This document shows positions 1 through 5,484 of a stretch of DNA of 5,484 bases, piece after piece. How positions within the stretch are numbered: position 1 is the first letter of the stretch; every line of letters begins with the position of its first letter. The notes beneath the pieces are model-generated. The model was given only the letters and a program-made list of their open reading frames with translations. It was not told where the DNA came from and ran no database searches. Source of the stretch: Janthinobacterium lividum (GTDB taxonomy: Bacteria; Pseudomonadota; Gammaproteobacteria; Steroidobacterales; Steroidobacteraceae); NCBI GenBank assembly GCA_943327025.2, contig CALPVO020000185.1, positions 1 to 5,484 on the forward strand, read 5' to 3'. The position numbers and the translations under genes are program-made.

Positions 1-1306
1 GTGCGACAAAAGCGCCCTGCACGGCGGGTACCTGAACGAGCAGCGCGCGACCCTCTCCGGCGAGCAGTGTGTAGACGATGTCGCCACGGCGGACAATTTC
101 GCCAGCAGTCTTCGGAGAAGGACCGACACCGCCGCGAACACCCGGCTTGCGGGCCCACACCAGACCCTGCTCCCAGTCAATCTGGCGGCGTTCACCATCT
201 TTCGTGTAAACCTCCACCGCGCGTGCGGCCACACCCGTGACGATCGACGGTACGAGGCCGCCAGTCCGCGGAACATCCACCAAGGCCTCGCGCCAGCCGT
301 CTTCATCGCTGGCCTTCACACCACGCGCCACGGGTCCGCGCCAGCCATGGCGACGGTCATACTCGAGCAGCGTGGAGCGTAGAGCGACATCCGCGGCGCG
401 CTGCAGTCGCGCATCCACGGTGGTCGTTACGCGGTATCCGTCGGTGTATAGCGCCTCGCCGAACTGCTTGAACAACGCAGTGCGCACCATTTCCGCAACG
501 TAGGGAGCATCTACTCCCGCACCTGCACTGTGCGAGCGCGACTGCATGGGTGCTTCCAGTGCCGTGTTGTATTCCTCTTCGGTGATATGGCTCTTGGCAT
601 ACATGCGCCGCAGGACATAGGCCCGCCGGTGGCGCATTGCTTCCGGGTTTGCCACCGGGTTTACGCGGGCCGGGCGCTGCGGCAGTCCGCCCAGCGTAGC
701 GGCTTCAGCGATGGTGAGGTCGTCCAGGGTCTTGCCGAAATAGGTTTCAGCAGCCGCAGCGACTCCGTAGGCCTTTTCGCCCAGGTAAATCTTGTTCAAG
801 TAGAGGGTGAGAATTTCCTGCTTCGAGAATTCGGACTCGAGGCGGAATGACAAGAAGATTTCGCGGAGTTTCCGCTTGAGTTCTTTTTCCCGACCAATGG
901 GGAAGACGTTGCGCGCCAGCTGCTGCGTAATCGTGCTGCCACCTTGCGATAATTCACCATGCAGCACGGCCAGCAGCAGCGACCGGGTAAGGCCCATGAC
1001 GTCGATACCGCCATGTTCAAAGAAGCGGTCGTCTTCCGCATCAATGAACGCTTGCACGACATGCTGGGGAATTTCGGCGAACTTCACTGGCACGCGGCGC
1101 TGGTCGCCGATCTGCGCGAGCAGCTGGCCGTCGCGGCTGTAGACGCGCAGGGGCAGTTGCAGGCGCGTGTCCCGGAGCGCTTCGACATCCGGCAAGCCGG
1201 GAGCCAGGTAGTAATAGGTGCCTACGCCCAGCAGTAACACCGAGGCGATGCCACCGACAGCAAGACTGGCCGCCCAAGAGAGCAGGCGAATGTGGACGGG
1301 TTTCAA
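1..1306 (-). CDS. mrcA: Penicillin-binding protein 1A, bifunctional peptidoglycan glycosyltransferase/transpeptidase (N-terminal part, cut by left edge)
   Basis: A class A PBP polymerises lipid II into glycan strands and crosslinks the peptides, anchored in the inner membrane and acting in the periplasm. The frame is open for 435 codons and leaves the window. Residues about 8-34 form the single N-terminal membrane segment. The GT51 glycosyltransferase domain (about 50-225) shows all the expected motifs: EDDRFFEHGG at 91-100 with probable catalytic Glu91, GGSTITQQLARN at 122-133, RKLRE at 145-149 with the second conserved Glu149, and EILTLYLNKIYLG at 164-176. The later stretch VTTTVDARLQ (293-302) and YDRRHGWRGP (316-325) are typical of PBP1A, and an OB-fold insert follows from about 326. 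The transpeptidase motifs (SxxK, SxN, KTG) lie outside the window, so that activity is inferred. No ATG or GTG occurs in frame between the upstream TAA (1343-1345) and the conserved region. TTG at 1306 is the best start, with only a weak GGA 10 nt upstream. It is divergent from pilM. The symbol ponA is equally used. Confidence 0.95.
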   Translation of the reverse strand, partial: MKPVHIRLLSWAASLAVGGIASVLLLGVGTYYYLAPGLPDVEALRDTRLQLPLRVYSRDGQLLAQIGDQRRVPVKFAEIPQHVVQAFIDAEDDRFFEHGGIDVMGLTRSLLLAVLHGELSQGGSTITQQLARNVFPIGREKELKRKLREIFLSFRLESEFSKQEILTLYLNKIYLGEKAYGVAAAAETYFGKTLDDLTIAEAATLGGLPQRPARVNPVANPEAMRHRRAYVLRRMYAKSHITEEEYNTALEAPMQSRSHSAGAGVDAPYVAEMVRTALFKQFGEALYTDGYRVTTTVDARLQRAADVALRSTLLEYDRRHGWRGPVARGVKASDEDGWREALVDVPRTGGLVPSIVTGVAARAVEVYTKDGERRQIDWEQGLVWARKPGVRGGVGPSPKTAGEIVRRGDIVYTLLAGEGRALLVQVPAVQGAFVA

Positions 1307-1350
1307 AGAAATGACATCCGGACGTTGCAGCGAGGGGGACGATTATGCAT
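1303..1350 (-). other. Possible 15-codon leader ORF overlapping the mrcA start
   Basis: On the minus strand an ATG at 1350-1348 opens a frame of 15 codons (MHNRPPRCNVRMSFL). Its TGA (1305-1303) overlaps the TTG start of mrcA by two bases, as TTGA. A second in-frame ATG at 1317-1315 would give only MSFL before the same stop. The arrangement resembles translational coupling between a leader and the main gene. No good ribosome binding site precedes either ATG, and the candidate -10 box at 1347-1342 would start transcription downstream of the first ATG. It could be chance, or the remnant of a one-base indel that has separated the true ATG of mrcA from its frame. Confidence 0.2.
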
Positions 1351-1372
1351 AGTTCAGTCCAATCTGCGCCAA
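1342..1372 (-). promoter_or_regulatory. Candidate sigma-70 promoter for mrcA
   Basis: Reading the minus strand, CATAAT (1347-1342) matches the -10 consensus at five of six bases. TTGGCG (1372-1367) matches the -35 consensus at four of six, but the 19-bp spacer is longer than ideal. Transcription would start near 1335, giving a leader of about 30 nt before the TTG start. The assignment rests on by-eye matching only; another AT-rich site at 1399-1406 could serve this strand instead. Confidence 0.25.
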
Positions 1373-1377
1373 ACTGG

Positions 1378-1407
1378 ATGAAATTTCCGCGTCATTTGCT
1401 ATATAGT
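1378..1407 (+). promoter_or_regulatory. Candidate sigma-70 promoter for the pilMNOPQ operon
   Basis: ATGAAA (1378-1383, four of six matches to TTGACA) and TATAGT (1402-1407, five of six matches to TATAAT) are separated by 18 bp. Transcription would start near 1414, leaving a 5' leader of about 55 nt before pilM. The -10 overlaps the 8-bp palindrome CTATATAG (1399-1406). The whole operon appears to depend on this gap, because every later junction is overlapping or only 19 bp long. Matching was by eye. Confidence 0.35.
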
Positions 1408-1439
1408 TGCGCAGGAAACCTAGAAATTCCGGTCGCCAG

Positions 1440-1451
1440 CGCTTCCAAGCG
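1440..1451 (+). repeat. Small inverted repeat in the pilM leader
   Basis: CGCTTCCAAGCG is a perfect inverted repeat that can fold as a four-base stem (CGCT/AGCG) with a TCCA loop. It lies 10 nt before the pilM ribosome binding site, in the presumed 5' leader. There is no T-run and the stem is too short for a terminator. It may be chance. Confidence 0.2.
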
Positions 1452-1469
1452 ATTGATGCCAAAGGAAAT

Positions 1470-2549
1470 ATGAACCGCTTTCTGTCGGCTTTCGCGTTCA
1501 CCAAGCGCCCGCCCCTCATCGGGTTGGACATCACTACCTCGTCCATCAAATTGGTGGAGCTGTCGCTGTCCGGTGGCCAGTACCGCGTGGAGTCCTATGC
1601 CGCCGAGGCGACGCCGCATAGCGCCATCAGCGAGAAGAACATCGTCGATGCGAATGCCGTCGGTGAGGTCATCCGTCGTGCCATCAAGCGTTCTGGTGCC
1701 CGGGTAAGTGACGTGGCGGTGGCCATTTCCGGTGATGCTGCCATCACCAAGCTCATCCAGATGCCGCGTTCCTTGTCCGAGCAGGACCTCGAAACGCAGG
1801 TGGAACTGCAGGCAGACCAGTACATCCCCTTCCCCATGGAAGATGTCGCGTACGACTTCGAGGTCATCGGGCCTTCTGCCAAAGACCCGGAAATGAACGA
1901 CATCCTGCTGGTGGCCACCCGCAACGAGAATGTGGAGCAGCGCATGGCTGCCGTTGCCGCTGCGGGCCTGAACTGCAAACTGGTGGATGTGGAAGCCTTC
2001 GCGCTGGAAAATGCCTGCCGTCTGCTCACCCATCACATGCCGGATGGTGGTCTCGGCCGGACGGTGGCGGTGGTAGATTTCGGTGCCAGTACCACCACCT
2101 TCAGTGTCCTTCACGACCTCAAGGTGGTCTACACCCGAGATTTCGCGTTTGGCGGCCAGCAGCTCACCGAAGAAATCATGCGCACCTATGGGCTGAGCAT
2201 GGAAGAGGCGGGCCGCGCCAAGAAGGAAGGCGGGTTGCCTTCCAACTACCAGCCCGAAGTGCTGGACCCCTTCATCGACGACATGACGCAGCAGGTCAGT
2301 CGCAGTCTGCAGTTTTATCTGGCGTCCGGCAGTGGCCGCGAACAGCCGGAGCAAATTCTGGTGTGTGGTGGTTGTGCCAACATTCCGGGCGTAGCCGACG
2401 TCATCGCCAGTCGCGTCGGCATCCCAGCCGAACGTGGTGACCCACTGGGCCAGATGAAGGTTTCGGGCAAGGCCAAGTCGCAGGGGGTACGCAAGGACGC
2501 TACGGCGTTGCTCACCGCCTGCGGGCTCGCACTGCGGAGCTTCGACTGA
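1470..2549 (+). CDS. pilM: Type IV pilus assembly protein PilM, actin-like inner-membrane platform protein
   Basis: PilM is a cytoplasmic FtsA/actin-like ATP-binding protein that docks onto the N-terminal tail of PilN and links the pilus alignment complex to the motor side. At 359 residues it is close to the usual size (about 354). The nucleotide-binding signature is visible: phosphate-1 loop GLDITTSSIK (18-27), phosphate-2 loop VVDFGASTTT (201-210) and adenosine loop CGGCANIPG (299-307). Other PilM hallmarks are DQYIPFP in the first third, FGGQQLTEEIMRTYGLS in the middle, VSRSLQFY, and the terminal CGLALRSFD. The ATG at 1470 is chosen because it follows an AAGGA element (1462-1466), though the gap is only 3 nt, and places the first beta strand near the N-terminus as in relatives. 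A TTG at 1407 in frame would add 21 residues with no family resemblance. It is the first gene of the operon; its TGA overlaps the pilN ATG. The two cysteines in the adenosine loop are unusual. Confidence 0.96.
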   Translation: MNRFLSAFAFTKRPPLIGLDITTSSIKLVELSLSGGQYRVESYAAEATPHSAISEKNIVDANAVGEVIRRAIKRSGARVSDVAVAISGDAAITKLIQMPRSLSEQDLETQVELQADQYIPFPMEDVAYDFEVIGPSAKDPEMNDILLVATRNENVEQRMAAVAAAGLNCKLVDVEAFALENACRLLTHHMPDGGLGRTVAVVDFGASTTTFSVLHDLKVVYTRDFAFGGQQLTEEIMRTYGLSMEEAGRAKKEGGLPSNYQPEVLDPFIDDMTQQVSRSLQFYLASGSGREQPEQILVCGGCANIPGVADVIASRVGIPAERGDPLGQMKVSGKAKSQGVRKDATALLTACGLALRSFD

Positions 2550-3160
2550 TGCCACGCATTAACCTTCTTCCTTGGCGTTCCGAAGAACGTCAGCGCCGCA
2601 AACGTCAGTTCCAGTTGGCGGTGGTAGCGGCAGTGTCTGCCGGTTTCCTCGTGGCCTTCCTGGGCAGTCTCGTTGTCGGCGGCATGATCAGCAGCCAGCG
2701 CGAGCGCAATGCCTTCCTGCGTGCCCAAATCGCCGCATTGGACGGCGACATCAACGAAATCCGTGGCCTGCAGGCGCAGAAACAGCGGTTGCTGGCCCGT
2801 ATGGCCATCATCGAACGTTTGCAGCGCAGCCGTCCGGAGATCGTCCACGTTTTCGACCAGTTGATGCACACCTTGCCCGATGGCGTTTACCTCACTTCAG
2901 TTCGCCAGACTGGCCGCAAGTTGGAGGTGAAGGGCATCGCGCAATCCAGTACGCGTGTTTCCACCTTCATGCGCAATATCGAGAGCTCCGATTGGATTGG
3001 TTCACCCGAATTGCAACTCATCGAAACCAAAGGCGGCACGGGCGCCGGCGGTGCTGAGTTCGTGCTCACGGCGATGCAGAAGGGGCTTGAGCCCGAAACC
3101 GATATTCTGCCGGGTACCCGCAAGCGTCGCCCGGGATCGCAGACGGGGGTGGCGCCGTGA
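2549..3160 (+). CDS. pilN: Type IV pilus inner-membrane alignment protein PilN
   Basis: PilN is a bitopic inner-membrane protein that pairs with PilO in the periplasm and holds PilM through its cytoplasmic tail. The 203-residue product starts MPRINLLPWR; the INLLPWR segment (4-10) is the conserved PilM-binding motif. A strongly basic stretch (residues 14-19) precedes one membrane helix at about 21-47, which fits the Nin-Cout topology. A predicted coiled coil (about 48-92) leads into the ferredoxin-like periplasmic domain (about 95-180), including HTLPDGVYLTSV. The tail after about 180 is polar and basic and looks disordered. The ATG overlaps the pilM stop (ATGA) and has GGAG (2536-2539) 9 nt upstream inside pilM, so translational coupling is likely. 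The stop overlaps the pilO GTG. Confidence 0.96.
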   Translation: MPRINLLPWRSEERQRRKRQFQLAVVAAVSAGFLVAFLGSLVVGGMISSQRERNAFLRAQIAALDGDINEIRGLQAQKQRLLARMAIIERLQRSRPEIVHVFDQLMHTLPDGVYLTSVRQTGRKLEVKGIAQSSTRVSTFMRNIESSDWIGSPELQLIETKGGTGAGGAEFVLTAMQKGLEPETDILPGTRKRRPGSQTGVAP

Positions 3161-3804
3161 ACCTCATTGAGCAGTTTCAGGCGCTCGACTGGCGCGATCC
3201 GGGTCGCTGGCCGCTAAGCATCCGCGTCATGGTTGCCTCGTTCGTGTTCGTCGTGGCGTCGTTCCTGTTCGGCATGGTCCTCATCTACAACACGCAGATG
3301 GAGGAGTACGAACAGGTGCAGACCGAGCAGGACCAGCTCTGGGCTGAATTCGAGCAGAAGCAGCATCAGGCGGCGAACTTCGCCGCCTATCGTGCCCAGC
3401 TGAAGGACATGGAGCGCTCCTTCGGCGCCATGTTGCGCCAGTTGCCCGGCCGTACCGAGGTACCGAACCTGCTGGTGGATATTTCCCAGACAGGCAACGG
3501 CGCAGGCCTCGACGAAAAGCTTTTCCAGCCGGGGGCAGAGCAGAAGCAGGACTTCTACGCCGAGCTTCCCATCAAGATTCGTCTCACTGGCTCGTACCAC
3601 GAATTTGGCAATTTCGTCAGTGGCATCGCAGCGCTCCCGCGCATCGTCACGTTGCATGACATCCAGATTCAGCCGGAATTGCAGAAGTCTGCGGGCACCG
3701 ACCAGTTGGTACTGGATCTGACCGCGAAGACTTACCGTTATCTTGAAGATGACGAAATGTCCCCGGATAGCAAGCAGGGCAAGCGCAAGGGAGCAACGCC
3801 ATGA
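3157..3804 (+). CDS. pilO: Type IV pilus inner-membrane alignment protein PilO
   Basis: PilO is the structural partner of PilN; the two share the same plan and form periplasmic heterodimers that bind PilP and influence pilus extension and retraction. The product has 215 residues. A short cytoplasmic segment holding the family-typical LDWRDPGRWP (10-19) precedes one membrane helix (about 20-44). A charged, Glu/Gln-rich coiled coil (about 47-92) follows, and then the ferredoxin-like domain, with LPGRTEVPNLLVDIS, GLDEKLFQPG and FYAELPIKIRLTGSYHEFG all typical of PilO. The last 20 residues are polar and basic. The start is GTG at 3157, overlapping the pilN TGA as GTGA; a G-rich run (3145-3152) just upstream acts as a loose ribosome binding site. 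The stop overlaps the pilP ATG. Confidence 0.96.
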   Translation: MNLIEQFQALDWRDPGRWPLSIRVMVASFVFVVASFLFGMVLIYNTQMEEYEQVQTEQDQLWAEFEQKQHQAANFAAYRAQLKDMERSFGAMLRQLPGRTEVPNLLVDISQTGNGAGLDEKLFQPGAEQKQDFYAELPIKIRLTGSYHEFGNFVSGIAALPRIVTLHDIQIQPELQKSAGTDQLVLDLTAKTYRYLEDDEMSPDSKQGKRKGATP

Positions 3805-4298
3805 AGCGTCTGCTGTTGCTGGCTGCTTGCGCCACGCTCTTGTCTGCTTGCGGCGGCGGCAACGCCGAGATGCAGGACCGCGTCGCCGAAATCAAGAAGC
3901 GTCCGGGTGGGCGTATCGAGCCGCTGCCCGAGATAAAGCCTTACGAAACTTACAACTACGATCCCGCCGGGATTCGCTCGCCGTTCGAGCCGGGTGATTC
4001 TGGTGCCGGGTCTACTGGCGGAATTCGGCCGGATTCCTCGCGGACGCGCGAGTTCCTCGAGCAGTACTCGCTCGATACGCTGCGCATGGTGGGAACCCTG
4101 CGGCAGGGTGGACGCGTCTTCGGTCTGGTGCAGACCAAAGATGGCTTGGTGCATCGCGTAGCGGTAGGCAACTATTTGGGCCAGGCGGACGGCCGCATTT
4201 CGGCCATTACGGAAGCGAAGATCTCACTCACCGAGATCGTGCCGGACGGGCTTGGCGGGTTCATTGAACGCCCCGCCAGCGTCGGGCTGTCGAACTGA
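3801..4298 (+). CDS. pilP: Type IV pilus lipoprotein PilP
   Basis: PilP is an inner-membrane lipoprotein whose flexible N-terminal region binds the PilN/PilO dimer and whose small beta domain contacts the PilQ N0 region, bridging the inner and outer membrane parts of the machine. The 165-residue product begins with a signal sequence ending in the lipobox LSAC, making Cys17 the lipidated residue, followed by Gly-Gly-Gly. Residues about 21-80 are Pro/Gly/Ser-rich and probably disordered; they contain RSPFEP (59-64), a short motif typical of the family. The C-terminal beta domain starts with REFLEQYSLDTLRMVGTL (83-100) and continues to about residue 160. The ATG overlaps the pilO stop (ATGA) and has a strong ribosome binding site, AAGGGAG (3787-3793), 7 nt upstream. 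pilQ starts 19 bp after its stop. Confidence 0.95.
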   Translation: MKRLLLLAACATLLSACGGGNAEMQDRVAEIKKRPGGRIEPLPEIKPYETYNYDPAGIRSPFEPGDSGAGSTGGIRPDSSRTREFLEQYSLDTLRMVGTLRQGGRVFGLVQTKDGLVHRVAVGNYLGQADGRISAITEAKISLTEIVPDGLGGFIERPASVGLSN

Positions 4299-4317
4299 AT
4301 GCTGGAGAGGCAAGGTC

Positions 4318-5484
4318 ATGAAGCGCAACATTGAAAGCAGGGGATGGAGCACGGGCCGGCAGGCCGGTCGCTGGCTACTCTCCACGCTAACCGCCCTGAC
4401 GCTGGTCCTTTTCGGCGCGCTTGTCGTGCCGGCCAACGCCCAGGACACGGCCACGCCGGCCGCCAACCGACTCGAGGCCGTAGATTTCCAGGCGCTGGGC
4501 GGGCAGCAGATGCAGTTCCGCCTGCGGACCAGTGGCCCGGCGCCGCAACCGCTCGCGTTTACCATCGACAAGCCAGCACGTATTTCCTTGGACTTGCCGG
4601 GAGTGTCTCTGGCGCTGCCCTCGCGTCGTATTGAGGTCAAGGCCGGTGGCATCGACAGCCTGGTGGCTGGCGAAGCGGGTGGTCGTACGCGCGTGGTGTT
4701 GAATCTCGACGCACTCGTTCCCTACGAGACCAGCGTGGATGGCAATAGCATCGTGCTGACCGTGGGAGCTGCCGCCAGCAGCGGCGGGGTAGCCTCTTCG
4801 GCGCCGGCAGCCGCAGTAGCCGGCAACAGTAGCGGCAGCGCGGCCATAGGCCGTCGCCTCGAGAACATCGATTTCCGCCGTGGGTCGGAGGGGTCTGGTC
4901 GCGTCATCGTGCGCTTGTCGGATTCCCATACGCCAGTGAACGTTCGTCAGGAAGGCGGCCAGGTGGTCGTCGACTTCATCGGGGCCGAATTGCCCGACGC
5001 GCTGGCGCGCCGCTATGACGTCACGGACTTTGCCACCCCTGTCACCTATATCGATGCCTTGCGCGCCGAAGGCAAGGCACGCGTGGTCATCGCGGCAGGC
5101 GCTGACTTCGAACAGCTCGCTTACCAGAGCGATGACCAGTACGTCGTCGAAGTGAAGCCGGCGACGAAAGCGAAGGTCGCTGCGGATGAGCGCAAGGAAT
5201 ACACCGGCGAGCGTCTCACCCTGAATTTCCAGGACATCGAAGTGCGCGCGGTGCTGCAGTTGCTGGCGGATACCAGCGGCCAGAACATCGTCGTCAGCGA
5301 CTCGGTGAATGGCAATGTCACGCTGCGCTTGCAGAACGTGCCTTGGGACCAAGCGCTCGATATTGTCATGCGCGCGAAGGGCCTCGACATGCGCAAGCAG
5401 GACAACGTCATTCTGGTGGGTCCGGCCGAAGAGCTGGCTGCCCGCGAGAAGGCCGACCTGCAGGCCCGCAAAGAAGTGCAGGAA
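4318..5484 (+). CDS. pilQ: Type IV pilus outer-membrane secretin PilQ (N-terminal part, cut by right edge)
   Basis: PilQ forms the multimeric outer-membrane channel through which the pilus fibre passes. The window holds 389 residues, roughly the first half of a usual secretin. Residues 1-41 are a long signal peptide with a basic start, a hydrophobic core (about 19-37) and cleavage expected after Ala-Asn-Ala (41). Two AMIN domains follow at about 52-150 and 181-281; AMIN domains of this family bind peptidoglycan. They are joined by an Ala/Ser/Gly linker (151-180). The secretin/TonB short N-terminal (N0) domain lies at about 295-370, starting YTGERLTLNFQDIEVRAVLQ and containing VTLRLQNVPWDQALD. 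The frame is then open to the edge, so the N1 domain and the secretin barrel are not seen. The ATG at 4318 is preceded by GGAGAGG (4304-4310), 7 nt upstream. The 19-bp gap after pilP is the only non-overlapping junction in the operon. Confidence 0.96.
   Translation, partial: MKRNIESRGWSTGRQAGRWLLSTLTALTLVLFGALVVPANAQDTATPAANRLEAVDFQALGGQQMQFRLRTSGPAPQPLAFTIDKPARISLDLPGVSLALPSRRIEVKAGGIDSLVAGEAGGRTRVVLNLDALVPYETSVDGNSIVLTVGAAASSGGVASSAPAAAVAGNSSGSAAIGRRLENIDFRRGSEGSGRVIVRLSDSHTPVNVRQEGGQVVVDFIGAELPDALARRYDVTDFATPVTYIDALRAEGKARVVIAAGADFEQLAYQSDDQYVVEVKPATKAKVAADERKEYTGERLTLNFQDIEVRAVLQLLADTSGQNIVVSDSVNGNVTLRLQNVPWDQALDIVMRAKGLDMRKQDNVILVGPAEELAAREKADLQARKEVQE

Noticed and set aside
1..1237. Several plus-strand open frames of about 80-110 codons in the first 1.2 kb
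   Set aside because: All lie opposite the continuous PBP1A frame, which carries the full set of GT51 motifs; the plus-strand products are low-complexity and unrecognisable.
1407..1469. TTG at 1407 as the pilM start, adding 21 residues
   Set aside because: The added residues (RRKPRNSGRQ...) are basic and unlike any PilM N-terminus, the TTG overlaps the candidate -10 box, and the ATG at 1470 has a purine-rich binding site directly upstream.
3214..3657. A 147-codon minus-strand frame rich in Leu opposite pilO
   Set aside because: It mirrors the Gln/Glu-rich coiled coil of PilO (CAG/GAG read backwards gives CTG/CTC), so it is a composition artefact.
4299..4317. ATG at 4299 immediately after the pilP stop as a possible pilQ start
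   Set aside because: It is not in the pilQ frame; the ATG at 4318 gives a complete signal peptide and has a well-placed ribosome binding site.
4768..4857. The Ala/Ser/Gly-rich stretch between the PilQ AMIN domains as a sequence repeat or insertion
   Set aside because: No repeated unit is visible at DNA level and codon use matches the flanks; it is an ordinary interdomain linker.
4387..5352. A 321-codon open frame on the minus strand inside pilQ
   Set aside because: It is fully antisense to a clear secretin gene, has no domain signature, and has a composition typical of reverse-strand shadows in G+C-rich DNA.

Overview
The window comes from a G+C-rich Gram-negative bacterium, most likely a gammaproteobacterium. 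It holds the divergent pair formed by a class A penicillin-binding protein gene (mrcA/ponA, minus strand) and the type IV pilus assembly operon pilMNOPQ (plus strand). This neighbourhood is well known in Pseudomonas, Xanthomonas and relatives. PilM ends in CGLALRSFD, a tail I recall from Pseudomonas and Xanthomonas PilM. The rest of PilM differs enough from both that I would not name a genus; a Xanthomonadales-type lineage is possible but unproven.

Layout: bases 1-1306 (minus) encode the N-terminal 435 residues of PBP1A, and the gene runs off the left edge. Bases 1307-1469 are the only real intergenic gap, 163 bp that must carry both promoters. Bases 1470-4298 hold pilM, pilN, pilO and pilP, each stop overlapping the next start by 4 nt (ATGA or GTGA). 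After 19 bp comes pilQ (4318 to the right edge, 389 residues), which is cut off before its secretin barrel.

How the genes work together: PilM is a cytoplasmic actin-like protein that binds the N-terminal tail of PilN. PilN and PilO are inner-membrane proteins with one transmembrane helix each and form the periplasmic alignment complex. PilP is a lipoprotein that joins PilN/PilO to PilQ. PilQ is the outer-membrane secretin through which the pilus exits, and its AMIN domains are expected to bind peptidoglycan. PBP1A polymerises and crosslinks that peptidoglycan, a possible functional reason for the conserved neighbourhood.

I see no mobile element, RNA gene, CRISPR array, terminator or prophage signal, and no undescribed system. 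The points worth a second look are the non-ATG start of mrcA, which sits directly at the end of a short out-of-frame leader beside a T-rich stretch, a CxxC motif in the predicted nucleotide-binding loop of PilM, and the compact divergent promoter region.
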